The notes under the pieces are model-generated. The model searched no databases and was not told where the DNA came from. It worked only from the letters and a program-made list of their open reading frames with translations. Positions 56,440-64,000 of a stretch of DNA of 64,000 nt are shown here, in pieces. Position 1 is the first letter of the stretch; every line of letters begins with the position of its first letter. Location of the stretch: contig JALGVJ010000001.1 of assembly GCA_029838195.1 (NCBI GenBank), forward strand, positions 1 through 64,000, written 5' to 3'. This stretch comes from Promethearchaeota archaeon. GTDB taxonomy: Archaea; Asgardarchaeota; Lokiarchaeia; Sigyniarchaeales; SOKP01. The position numbers and the translations under genes are program-made.

Positions 56440-58062
56440 ATGAGTAAAACCATGCTAAATGATGATATTTCAATTATTCCTCAACCAGTTAGATGCTTGA
56501 GGAAAAAAGGGGAGGTAATTTTAGATGAGGACTATATTATCACGGTGAATGAGAAGGCAAAGAGATGTGGAGAATATTTAGCAAGTTTATTAAGGCCTTC
56601 TCTTAAATTAAAAATCCAAGAAACCTCGCCCTCTAAAGCAGTTAATCAAGAAAAGAGCATTAATTTATTAATTAATGACCGGTATAATCATGTTGGAAGA
56701 GAAGGATACGTTTTAGATATATCAGATCCCTCGATTAATGTCGTAGCAAACGAAGAGGAGGGCTTATTTCATGGAATTCAAACCTTCCGCCAATTATTAC
56801 CCCTTGAAATTGAAACACGCAAGATTTTAGAAAATTTAAAAATCCACCTGCCCTGCCTTGAAATCGAAGATTATCCTCGATTTAAATGGCGGGGGTTCAT
56901 GTTAGATGAGGCACGCCATTTTCAAGGGAAAGAAATTGTAAAAAAATTATTAGACATAAAGGCTTTATTAAAACTCAATGTTTTCCACTGGCATCTCACG
57001 GATGATCAAGGGTGGCGTATTGAAATTAAACGGTATCCGGAGCTTACAAAAATAGGCTCTAAAAGAAAAGGAACGCAAGTTGGAGGATTTATTAGCAAAA
57101 AAAGAAAAAATGTTTCTCATGAAGGATTTTATACGCAAGAAGATATAAAAGAAATTATAGCTTACGCTCAAGAGCGTTTCATTAAAATAATACCCGAAAT
57201 AGACATGCCGGGGCATTGCATGGCTGCTTTAGCCACCTTTCCCGAATTGAGCTGTTCTGGAGGGCCTTTTGAAGTTCCGCAAACGTTCGGTATTAAAAAA
57301 GACGTTTTATGTATTGGAAAAGAAAAAGTTTTTCAATTTGTTCAAAATATATTAGAGGAAATAATCGAACTTTTTCCATCTAAGATTATTCACATTGGAG
57401 GAGATGAGGTGCCCACAAGTAGATGGAAAAACTGTCCTGATTGCCAGAAGCGAATGATAGAAAATAATTTAAAGAAAGAAAAACAACTTCAAACCTATTT
57501 CTCGAATAGAATCATGGATTTTCTTAATTCAAAAGGATGTAAAACCATGGGATGGAATCAAATTCTTAGTAAAGAATTAAAAAATAATGTCATCATTCAA
57601 TATTGGATGGGAAATAAAAAAACAATCTTGGAGAATTTAAGAAAAGGAAAAAAATTTGTCATGTCTAAATTTGGATCCGTTTATCTCGATTATAATTATA
57701 AATTTACTCCCTTGAGAAAAATATATAAATATGAACCCATTCCTAAAAAATTAGAGAAAAGCTATCATGAAAATGTATTGGGAATTGAAGCGCCCCTCTG
57801 GACGGAATGGATTTCTAATGAGAGGAGGTTATTTTGGCAAGCTTTTCCAAGATTAACTGCTGTGGCTGAAAATGCGTGGAGTTTAAAAAGGAATAAAAAT
57901 TTAGAATCTTTCAAGATGCGTTTAGAAAAATTTAATCAAAGACTAAGATTTTTGGGTGGTGGTCATGCTAGAATGCATGAGGTAGATCCTCCTTTCTTTA
58001 AAACCTTGTTTGGAATTTTTACAATTTTTAAAGAACCTAAAGGAGTTGCAGATTTATTCTAA
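56440..58062 (+). CDS. glycoside hydrolase family 20 beta-N-acetylhexosaminidase
   Basis: 540 residues. A GH20b-like N-terminal domain (about 10-140) precedes the barrel: WRGFMLDEARHFQGKE, VFHWHLTDDQGWRIEIK, IIPEIDMPGHCMAAL and the catalytic pair Asp322-Glu323 in IHIGGDEVP. The domain order and motifs are complete. It removes terminal GlcNAc or GalNAc by substrate-assisted catalysis. No signal peptide is visible, so it probably acts inside the cell on imported oligosaccharides. A sulfatase, sugar kinase and transporters nearby fit use of amino-sugar glycans. Confidence 0.93.
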   Translation: MSKTMLNDDISIIPQPVRCLRKKGEVILDEDYIITVNEKAKRCGEYLASLLRPSLKLKIQETSPSKAVNQEKSINLLINDRYNHVGREGYVLDISDPSINVVANEEEGLFHGIQTFRQLLPLEIETRKILENLKIHLPCLEIEDYPRFKWRGFMLDEARHFQGKEIVKKLLDIKALLKLNVFHWHLTDDQGWRIEIKRYPELTKIGSKRKGTQVGGFISKKRKNVSHEGFYTQEDIKEIIAYAQERFIKIIPEIDMPGHCMAALATFPELSCSGGPFEVPQTFGIKKDVLCIGKEKVFQFVQNILEEIIELFPSKIIHIGGDEVPTSRWKNCPDCQKRMIENNLKKEKQLQTYFSNRIMDFLNSKGCKTMGWNQILSKELKNNVIIQYWMGNKKTILENLRKGKKFVMSKFGSVYLDYNYKFTPLRKIYKYEPIPKKLEKSYHENVLGIEAPLWTEWISNERRLFWQAFPRLTAVAENAWSLKRNKNLESFKMRLEKFNQRLRFLGGGHARMHEVDPPFFKTLFGIFTIFKEPKGVADLF

Positions 58063-58193
58063 TTAAGATTCTATTTTTTAATCTTTTACATGAACATATT
58101 AAAAACCAAAGGAAGAAATATTAATGAGTAATTTAAAAAACCAAATTAACGATCATTTTTTACACTCTTAGAAAAAAATAAAGAAAAATAATA

Positions 58194-59258
58194 ATGAGGG
58201 AAAGAAAAATTATGACTCTTGAACCATTAAGAGTAGCTACTTTTGGAGAAATCATGTTAAGACTTTCTCCTCCTGGATTCCAACGTTTTACTCAAGCAAG
58301 AACTTTTGAAGTAATTTATGGAGGAGGGGAAGCAAATGTTGCGGTATCCTTAGCAAATTTTGGTATTCCCGTTGATTATATTACATGCCTTCCATCTAAT
58401 GATATCGGAGAGGCTTGCATCCAATTTTTGCGTCAATTTGGAGTAAATACTAATAAAATTCTTAGAAGAGGAGAGCGATTAGGCATATATTTTCTCGAAA
58501 AAGGCTCCTCCGTGAGAGGAAGTAAGGTAATTTACGATAGAGCACATTCTGCTATAGCAACCGCAAAAGTAGGAATGTTTGACTGGAAAGAGCTGCTAAA
58601 AAACTGCTCGTGGTTCCATTTTACGGGGATCACACCTGCCATTTCTCAAAATTTGGCTGACATTTGTTTAGAAGCAGTAAAAGAGGCCCGAAAAATGAAT
58701 CTTACCATCTCATGTGATTTAAATTATAGAGCAAAATTGTGGAAGTATGGGAAAACTGCTGGTGAAATCATGAGCGAATTGGTTAAATATTGCGATATCG
58801 CTATTGGAAATGAAGAAGATGCGGATAAAGTCTTTTCCATCCGAGCCCCGGAAACCGATGTCATTAAGGGAAAAGTAGATCCCGAAAAATATCAATTTGT
58901 TTGCAAGGAATTAATGAAAAAATTCCCTAATTTAAAACACGTTGCCGTTACATTAAGAGGCTCTCTTTCCGCCAGTCATAACACGTGGTCAGCAGTACTA
59001 TATGATGGGAATACATTGCTCATGACTCGCACTTATGATATTGATTACATCGTCGATCGAGTGGGTGGTGGCGATTCTTTCTGTGCTGGATTGATTTATG
59101 GTTTTTTAACTTATAAAGATGACTCTCAAAAAATCTTAGATTTTGCCACCGCTGCCTCTTGCTTAAAGCATACAATAATCGGGGATTTTAATTTAATTTC
59201 CGTAGATGAGGTGCTAAAATTAATGGGAGGAGATGTTTCCGGAAGAGTATCTAGGTGA
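58194..59258 (+). CDS. 2-keto-3-deoxygluconate-type PfkB kinase
   Basis: 354 residues, or 348 from the second ATG at 58212, which may be the real start. Blocks typical of KDG kinases are TFGEIMLRLSPPGFQRF, YGGGEANVAVSLANFG and YDRAHSAIA. The PfkB signature 2 reads VDRVGGGDSFCAGL with catalytic Asp294. It phosphorylates 2-keto-3-deoxygluconate or a related keto-sugar acid before aldol cleavage. The aldolase is not in the window. It lies between the hexosaminidase and BKACE genes on the same strand. Confidence 0.9.
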   Translation: MRERKIMTLEPLRVATFGEIMLRLSPPGFQRFTQARTFEVIYGGGEANVAVSLANFGIPVDYITCLPSNDIGEACIQFLRQFGVNTNKILRRGERLGIYFLEKGSSVRGSKVIYDRAHSAIATAKVGMFDWKELLKNCSWFHFTGITPAISQNLADICLEAVKEARKMNLTISCDLNYRAKLWKYGKTAGEIMSELVKYCDIAIGNEEDADKVFSIRAPETDVIKGKVDPEKYQFVCKELMKKFPNLKHVAVTLRGSLSASHNTWSAVLYDGNTLLMTRTYDIDYIVDRVGGGDSFCAGLIYGFLTYKDDSQKILDFATAASCLKHTIIGDFNLISVDEVLKLMGGDVSGRVSR

Positions 59259-59368
59259 GTAAAAAAATAACAATTGTAAATTCTAATATTAAAATGTTTT
59301 ATAAAATGTTTTAATGCACAAAAAATATTAAAAAAACAATCCAATGAAAGCTAAAGGTAAAAATATTT

Positions 59369-60166
59369 ATGAATGAGCAAGATAAAATGATCTTAACGAT
59401 AACCACGGCAAATTCGTGGATTTATCCGGAAGTTAAAAATTGGCCGCAAACCACGGATGAATTAATAGAAGAAGTGGTCCAATGTTATGAAGCGGGAGCC
59501 TCTATAGCTCACGTCCATTTGCCCAGAGGAAAAGAGGTGGAAGTTGTAGAAAATATTAGGGATCAATGTGATATTTTAGTACAAGCCGGCATGTCTAGCG
59601 AGTCCATTCCTCAGAGAAAGGGAGATTTCGAAGCGAGACCTGACATGTTATCCATCATCCTCAATCATCATGCAGAACATTTTACTAAAGTCATTGTAGA
59701 CGTTTTACATCCCCTAAAAGAATTAGAAGAATATTGCATGATGTGCAAGAAATTCAAAATTAAACCAGAATTTGAGGTGTGGCATTTAGGTTCTTATTGG
59801 AACTTGAATCATTTAATTCACAATAATTTATTAGCTCCTCCTTATATCTGCACGTTATTTTTCAATTGGCCGGGAGGGACGTGGAGTCCGGCAACTGCAG
59901 ATGAGTATTTTCACAGAATTAAATACATGCCAGAAAACTGCATTCATACAGTTAGCGTCATGGGAGAAGAACAAATAAAAATCGCAACTCTTGCGATTCT
60001 TCATGACGGAAACGTGCGCGTGGGCACTGAAGACTATCCCTTTCTAAAAAAAAATGTACCCGCCAAAAATAATGCAGAAATCGTAAAAAATATGGTGAAA
60101 TTAAGCAAAAACTTAGGACGAGATGTGGCGGATCCCACCGAAGCACGTAAAATATTAGGACTTTAA
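59369..60166 (+). CDS. BKACE (DUF849) beta-keto acid cleavage enzyme
   Basis: 265 residues, the usual size of this TIM-barrel zinc family. Zinc/substrate residues are visible in ASIAHVHLPRGKE (HxH), PEFEVWHLGSY (Glu/His) and NVRVGTEDYPFL. The family condenses a beta-keto acid with acetyl-CoA and splits it to acetoacetate plus a new CoA ester; substrates vary with the pocket. The sugar-acid kinase and SDR on either side suggest a keto-sugar acid substrate. That part is inference. Confidence 0.9.
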   Translation: MNEQDKMILTITTANSWIYPEVKNWPQTTDELIEEVVQCYEAGASIAHVHLPRGKEVEVVENIRDQCDILVQAGMSSESIPQRKGDFEARPDMLSIILNHHAEHFTKVIVDVLHPLKELEEYCMMCKKFKIKPEFEVWHLGSYWNLNHLIHNNLLAPPYICTLFFNWPGGTWSPATADEYFHRIKYMPENCIHTVSVMGEEQIKIATLAILHDGNVRVGTEDYPFLKKNVPAKNNAEIVKNMVKLSKNLGRDVADPTEARKILGL

Positions 60167-60186
60167 CCTGATTTTAAATATTGATA

Positions 60187-60193
60187 AAGGTGA
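60187..60193 (+). promoter_or_regulatory. ribosome-binding site deciding the SDR start
   Basis: AAGGTGA, with a seven-base spacer to ATT 60201. It is the only strong Shine-Dalgarno-like site upstream of the Rossmann motif, which is why I place the start at ATT rather than at CTG 60207. Confidence 0.65.
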
Positions 60194-60200
60194 ACAAACA

Positions 60201-60947
60201 ATTAAACTGGAAAATAAAGTTGCCATAATTACCGGCGCTGGCGCCGGAATAGGAAAAGCAACAGCGTTTTTATTTGCTCGAGAGGGTGCTAAGACGTGTT
60301 GTAATTCTTTATCCGCTTCAGCACGAGAAGTGGTTGAAGAAATCAAAAAAGAAGGTAAAGAAGCTATTTTCGTTCAAGGAGACGTGTCAAAAGAAAAAGA
60401 TGCTAAAAAAATCATTAATGAAACGGTTAAAGCCTTTGGAAAAATAGATATCCTCTTTAATAATGCCGGGATCGTAATTCCAGGAAAAATTGATACCATG
60501 TCTACAGAAGATTGGGATAGAACTATGGAAGTTAACGTGCGGAGCGTTTATTTAATGTCTAAACATGCCTTGCCTTATTTAAAAAAAACGAAAGGCACCA
60601 TAATAAATAATTCCTCTTCGGTTGCTCTGAAAGGAGTTAAAGATAGAGCAGCTTATACGGCCTCAAAAGGTGCTGTTTTGTCCTTGACCAGAGCCATGGC
60701 TGCTGATTACATTGAAGAGGGAATTCGCGTGAATGCGATTTGTCCCGGAACAACCGATACCCCCTCCCTTACAAGGCGATTAGCTCAATTTGAAGACCCC
60801 GAAAAAGCAAGAAAAGAGTTTATTGCCCGGCAGAAAATGGGACGATTAGGAACTCCCGAAGAAATTGCGGAAGGCGTGTTATTTCTCGCTTGTAACACTT
60901 TCACGACGGGAACAAGTCTATCCATCGATGGTGGAATGACCATGTAA
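60201..60947 (+). CDS. short-chain dehydrogenase/reductase, apparent ATT start
   Basis: The frame extends upstream of its first ATG (60330) through a complete Rossmann motif, KVAIITGAGAGIGKATA. No ATG, GTG or TTG lies upstream of that motif. A ribosome-binding site AAGGTGA (60187-60193) stands seven bases before an ATT at 60201, giving 248 residues, the standard SDR length. Catalytic residues are Ser (NNSSSVALKG), Tyr and Lys (YTASKGAV), and NNAG is present. It is an NAD(P)-dependent alcohol or sugar dehydrogenase following BKACE by 34 bases. A sequencing error turning ATG into ATT is the alternative. Confidence 0.88.
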   Translation: MKLENKVAIITGAGAGIGKATAFLFAREGAKTCCNSLSASAREVVEEIKKEGKEAIFVQGDVSKEKDAKKIINETVKAFGKIDILFNNAGIVIPGKIDTMSTEDWDRTMEVNVRSVYLMSKHALPYLKKTKGTIINNSSSVALKGVKDRAAYTASKGAVLSLTRAMAADYIEEGIRVNAICPGTTDTPSLTRRLAQFEDPEKARKEFIARQKMGRLGTPEEIAEGVLFLACNTFTTGTSLSIDGGMTM

Positions 60948-61008
60948 TAAGAAATAAAAAATGAAAAGTAAAAAAAGTTAAAAAAAAAGATATTTTCCTT
61001 TCTTTTAT

Positions 61009-62805
61009 TTATTTGCCCTTTTGTTTTGCTATTAATGATAACCCTTCAAAAAATGAATGGAAGCTTTTTGGAGTGAGTTTTTTGTATAATTCTAAGACTA
61101 TATCTTCATTAAGTTCCCTGAGATTTCTTTTTTCAATTTCTTTTTCCATCCCTTTAATTAAAGAATTCTGTAAAGGTTCTGGAATGAGTTTAAAGAAAAA
61201 ATAGTACAGGCTCATCCCTTTATTTTTCCACGTGATTTCAGTATTCCCTATTTGATCTTTAATATCTGCACGTGTTTCATTTAATCTTAAATGTTCCTCC
61301 TTTACGTTTCCGTCAATGGGAATTCCTAATCGTTCGTATTGCTCTAGAGGCGCATCACTTTCCCTCATTAATTTCACCATGAGCTGAATCATTCGTTTCT
61401 CTACTTCAGGATCTACAATTGGATGCTCTTGAAAAGGATCTTCTTGAAGATCAAAAAGAAGAGTACCATATACCCAAGAAACACCTGACAAAAAGCTGCG
61501 CGTCTTTATTTTCATGGTTCTACACCCTTTAGTAAATGAAAATGGATCAGCGGGTTCCCAATCTCTCATCTCATTAACAGAAAATTGTGTATTCATGTGT
61601 GTTGGCATTAACGTATAATCAAATAAAGGTTCATTTTTAGGATTACCAGCAGCTCTCATGTAAACGTATTTTCCATCCGTTACATTAACATGCTCTCCAT
61701 GAAACCCAAAAAGAGCAGCCTCTCTAATCTCTTTATCAGATTCAATGGTATCTTTTAAAGAAAATCCTTGCATATCTTTTGTTTTCTTAATACCAAAAAA
61801 ATCAAGTATCGTAGGTGCTAAATCTATCGTTTGACAAAGCGCTTTCCTCCTCTCATTTTTCTTTCTCACTCGTGGATCCCATATAAACAAGGGTATGTGA
61901 GCAATTTCATCGTAGTTCGGAGGAACCATCTTACCCCACCAGCCTTTTTCACTCAATAAAAATCCGTGATCCGTGGTCACGATGAGCATTGTATCGTTCC
62001 ACATGTCTTTTTCATCCATGATATCCAAAACTTTCCCCAAACAATAATCACACATGCTCACGCTCGCCGCATATTGCTTAATACAATGTTCGACTTGTTC
62101 GGGAGATTCCACTACTACTGAATAATTCGGCCAGTCAAAATGAGGGCCTTTATAATCCTTTTCATATAACTCTCTAAATTTTTTGGGCGCATAAAAAGGT
62201 TCGTGAGGATCAAAAGTTTCTATCTGAAGAAGCCAATTATCTTCTTGATAGTTTGTTTCAATGAATTCCAATCCTCTCTTAAAAGTCACTGCTTGGGGCA
62301 TTTGTTCCTCCTCTTGCATGTATTTCCTATTAATCCAATCCTGCCGCCAATGATCATGAATACTTCCAGTATAAAGATATTCTCGCATGTTTGGCACGTG
62401 GTCCGGAATCTTGGGGTCTTTAACGTGTCCTTTCCAAGGATCGCCTTCATGACCTCTAATGATCTCCCACGTATTATATTTTGTATGGTACGTGCAGCCA
62501 CCATCTTCCCAATAATGATAATGATCGCTTACTAAATGTGTGTAAATCCCATTTTCACCTAGAATTTTCGGCATTGAATCATCAAACGGTTCAATTGGCC
62601 CCCAACTCCTGTGTAAAAAATTGTATCTCCCCGTGTGAAGTTCTCGCCTTGCAGGCATGCACGGCAAGCTTCCCGCATAATAATTATCGAAAATGACGGT
62701 TTTTTCCGCAAGACGCTTGAAATTCGGAGCGTGTACCCAATCATTTCCGTAGGGAGGCAAAAAATTCCTTCGAAGCGTGTCATAAAAAACAATTATTACT
62801 TTCAT
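61009..62805 (-). CDS. Cys-type sulfatase
   Basis: 598 residues of the alkaline-phosphatase/arylsulfatase superfamily. It opens VIIVFYDTLRRNFLPPYG with the metal Asp9. The formylglycine signature is Cys49-Met-Pro-Ala-Arg53, followed by ELHTGR, so activation needs a formylglycine-generating enzyme; none is visible in the window. TTDHGFLLSEKGWWGK supplies further metal ligands. The C-terminal ~100 residues are helical and Glu/Lys-rich. No signal peptide is seen. With the GH20 enzyme it suggests desulfation of sulfated amino-sugar glycans. Confidence 0.92.
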   Translation of the reverse strand: MKVIIVFYDTLRRNFLPPYGNDWVHAPNFKRLAEKTVIFDNYYAGSLPCMPARRELHTGRYNFLHRSWGPIEPFDDSMPKILGENGIYTHLVSDHYHYWEDGGCTYHTKYNTWEIIRGHEGDPWKGHVKDPKIPDHVPNMREYLYTGSIHDHWRQDWINRKYMQEEEQMPQAVTFKRGLEFIETNYQEDNWLLQIETFDPHEPFYAPKKFRELYEKDYKGPHFDWPNYSVVVESPEQVEHCIKQYAASVSMCDYCLGKVLDIMDEKDMWNDTMLIVTTDHGFLLSEKGWWGKMVPPNYDEIAHIPLFIWDPRVRKKNERRKALCQTIDLAPTILDFFGIKKTKDMQGFSLKDTIESDKEIREAALFGFHGEHVNVTDGKYVYMRAAGNPKNEPLFDYTLMPTHMNTQFSVNEMRDWEPADPFSFTKGCRTMKIKTRSFLSGVSWVYGTLLFDLQEDPFQEHPIVDPEVEKRMIQLMVKLMRESDAPLEQYERLGIPIDGNVKEEHLRLNETRADIKDQIGNTEITWKNKGMSLYYFFFKLIPEPLQNSLIKGMEKEIEKRNLRELNEDIVLELYKKLTPKSFHSFFEGLSLIAKQKGK

Positions 62806-62955
62806 AATTACTTTATTCCTCTTTTAGAGTTATTTTAGCCAATATTATTATATTATAAATAAAATGAATTTATTCCAATTAGATATTTAAATAAAAAAAA
62901 ATTAAATTTTGAATTGGAATTTAAAATTATTGAAATTTTTTCCGCGCATGATGAA

Positions 62956-64000
62956 TTATCTTTTAACTTCTGTAAGATCTGTAGCTTTGGTTTCCGGCAA
63001 TTTTATTAAAGTAATGATGATTGCAATTATACTACCAGGAATAACTGCTATGAGAAACAGCGTAGCAAAATCAATCCATAGCAAGAAAACAGCGAACAAA
63101 ACCGTCACTATTAAAAATAGAACAATGCCAATTGCGGTAGTAATTATTTGAACGCTAGCACGTGCCTCAGTTGGCGTTAATTCAAATATCATGGTAGTCG
63201 TTGTAGTTCCCGTGGTCCATAATGAATAAATGAAAATAGCGTAAGTAATACCAACAAGAATGATATAGGCTGTACCCAATGATACAAAATAAATAGAAAG
63301 AATCAAACATAAAGGAAGCGTCGTCAATTGAGTTATCAAGGCTCGTTTTCTCCCAAATTTATCCGAAATAAATCCAATGAGAAGTCCCCAGAAAATGCTT
63401 AGTACATACCGAATCAAATAAATTATATTCACTTGACTTAAATCATAGGTTTGGCTTAAAAAGGGTTGCCAATAGGATCTAAACGTCATTCCTGCCATTT
63501 GCCCAAGAAAACCGACAAAAAACACGAGTAAAATCATCTTAAAGTTTTTAAGCTTGAAAATGATTTTAAAGATATTCTCGGATTTTTCCTTGGTAGCTTG
63601 ATCTTTGAGTTGAGCTGCTTTATTAGCTTTCATGGTCAAATATACACTGGATTCCTTGAGTGTAAATATTATTAAAACGGTAACAATGATGCCAGCAATT
63701 AAGGGTAAATAAAACAATATTCGCCAATTAGGGAGAAAGAGTTCCCGGAATACTAAGACTAAAATCGCACCAATTAAACCTACAATCATTACGATCATGT
63801 TAAAGATTTGTCGTTTCTCTTTTGGGGCTTCTTCGCTTATTAATAACAATTGGATATCCGCTGCTAAAAAAAGATTTCCAATCCAAGTGCCTAACATGTA
63901 GGATAAAATATCGGTGGCAAAAATTACAAGGATGGCACCGATTGACATGCCAAGTACATTAACGATTAATGCTTTTTTCCTGCCAAATTTATCCGCGATG
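62956..64000 (-). CDS. MFS transporter (N-terminus beyond the right edge)
   Basis: The frame stays open upstream of ATG 63948 to the edge, and this extra part reads ADKFGRKKALIVN, the motif A loop after helix 2. So the true start and first two helices lie outside the window. The second-half repeat of motif A is FISDKFGRKRALITQ. The central loop is Lys-rich (KANKAAQLKDQATKEKSEN). It resembles sugar or metabolite/proton symporters. Position downstream of a sulfatase gene on the same strand suggests a related substrate. Confidence 0.9.
   Translation of the reverse strand, partial: IADKFGRKKALIVNVLGMSIGAILVIFATDILSYMLGTWIGNLFLAADIQLLLISEEAPKEKRQIFNMIVMIVGLIGAILVLVFRELFLPNWRILFYLPLIAGIIVTVLIIFTLKESSVYLTMKANKAAQLKDQATKEKSENIFKIIFKLKNFKMILLVFFVGFLGQMAGMTFRSYWQPFLSQTYDLSQVNIIYLIRYVLSIFWGLLIGFISDKFGRKRALITQLTTLPLCLILSIYFVSLGTAYIILVGITYAIFIYSLWTTGTTTTTMIFELTPTEARASVQIITTAIGIVLFLIVTVLFAVFLLWIDFATLFLIAVIPGSIIAIIITLIKLPETKATDLTEVKR

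Overview
The window looks like a piece of an Asgard archaeal chromosome, most probably Lokiarchaeia-like. It is AT-rich (my impression is about one third G+C). Archaeal markers are an archaeal-type ATP-dependent DNA ligase, an AMP phosphorylase, ribosomal protein eS25 and a serine tRNA with an intron. Eukaryote-like families sit beside them: a Rag/Arf-type GTPase fused to a roadblock-like domain, a gelsolin-like domain protein, a Bud23-like rRNA methyltransferase, and TPR and HEAT/leucine-rich-repeat proteins. No CRISPR array or rRNA gene was seen.

Layout. 1-4.6 kb: a UvrD-like helicase cut by the left edge, small or broken ORFs, and pyrF. 5.2-7.7 kb: an hdrA-mvhD pair interrupted by five in-frame TGA codons, every one at a position where the family has cysteine. 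A hairpin with a eukaryote-like SECIS core overlaps the end of mvhD. I read this as a selenoprotein operon (three Sec in HdrA, two in MvhD), and it is the most remarkable feature of the window. 7.8-28.8 kb: a TPR/beta-sandwich protein, four HEAT+LRR paralogues, M24 peptidase, AMP phosphorylase, DNA ligase, the gelsolin-like protein, a non-pyrrolysine MttB homologue, hisG-hisD-hisC, an MFS transporter and zinc-ribbon proteins. 28.85-29.2 kb: a collapsed IS607-like element.

29.4-34.6 kb: a huge single-pass surface protein (DUF2341 start, cytoplasmic tail) translationally coupled to a cytosolic longin-like/winged-helix protein. G+C jumps sharply inside this locus. 34.8-43.4 kb: Bud23-like methyltransferase, eS25, intron-bearing tRNA-Ser(CGA), PfkB kinase, Rag-like GTPase, then a minus-strand cluster of MoaD/ThiS-like protein, a ThiI homologue with a ruined PP-loop, a tandem metallophosphoesterase with a dead second domain, and two membrane-anchored left-handed beta-helix acyltransferase-like proteins.

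43.5-51.3 kb: a coiled-coil/zinc-ribbon protein and a rearranged zone. An ADP-forming acyl-CoA synthetase and an M28 peptidase were duplicated together. Copy A kept the synthetase and lost the peptidase; copy B did the reverse. Between them lie IS607 remnants, a glycosyltransferase and a truncated isopropylmalate-synthase-like fragment.

51.5-64 kb: a carbohydrate-catabolic block with a sugar isomerase/epimerase, beta-hydroxyacid dehydrogenase, two MFS transporters, GH20 hexosaminidase, 2-keto-3-deoxygluconate-type kinase, BKACE-type enzyme, an SDR that seems to start at ATT, and a Cys-type sulfatase. Together they suggest use of sulfated amino-sugar polymers or oligomers. The last gene is cut by the right edge.
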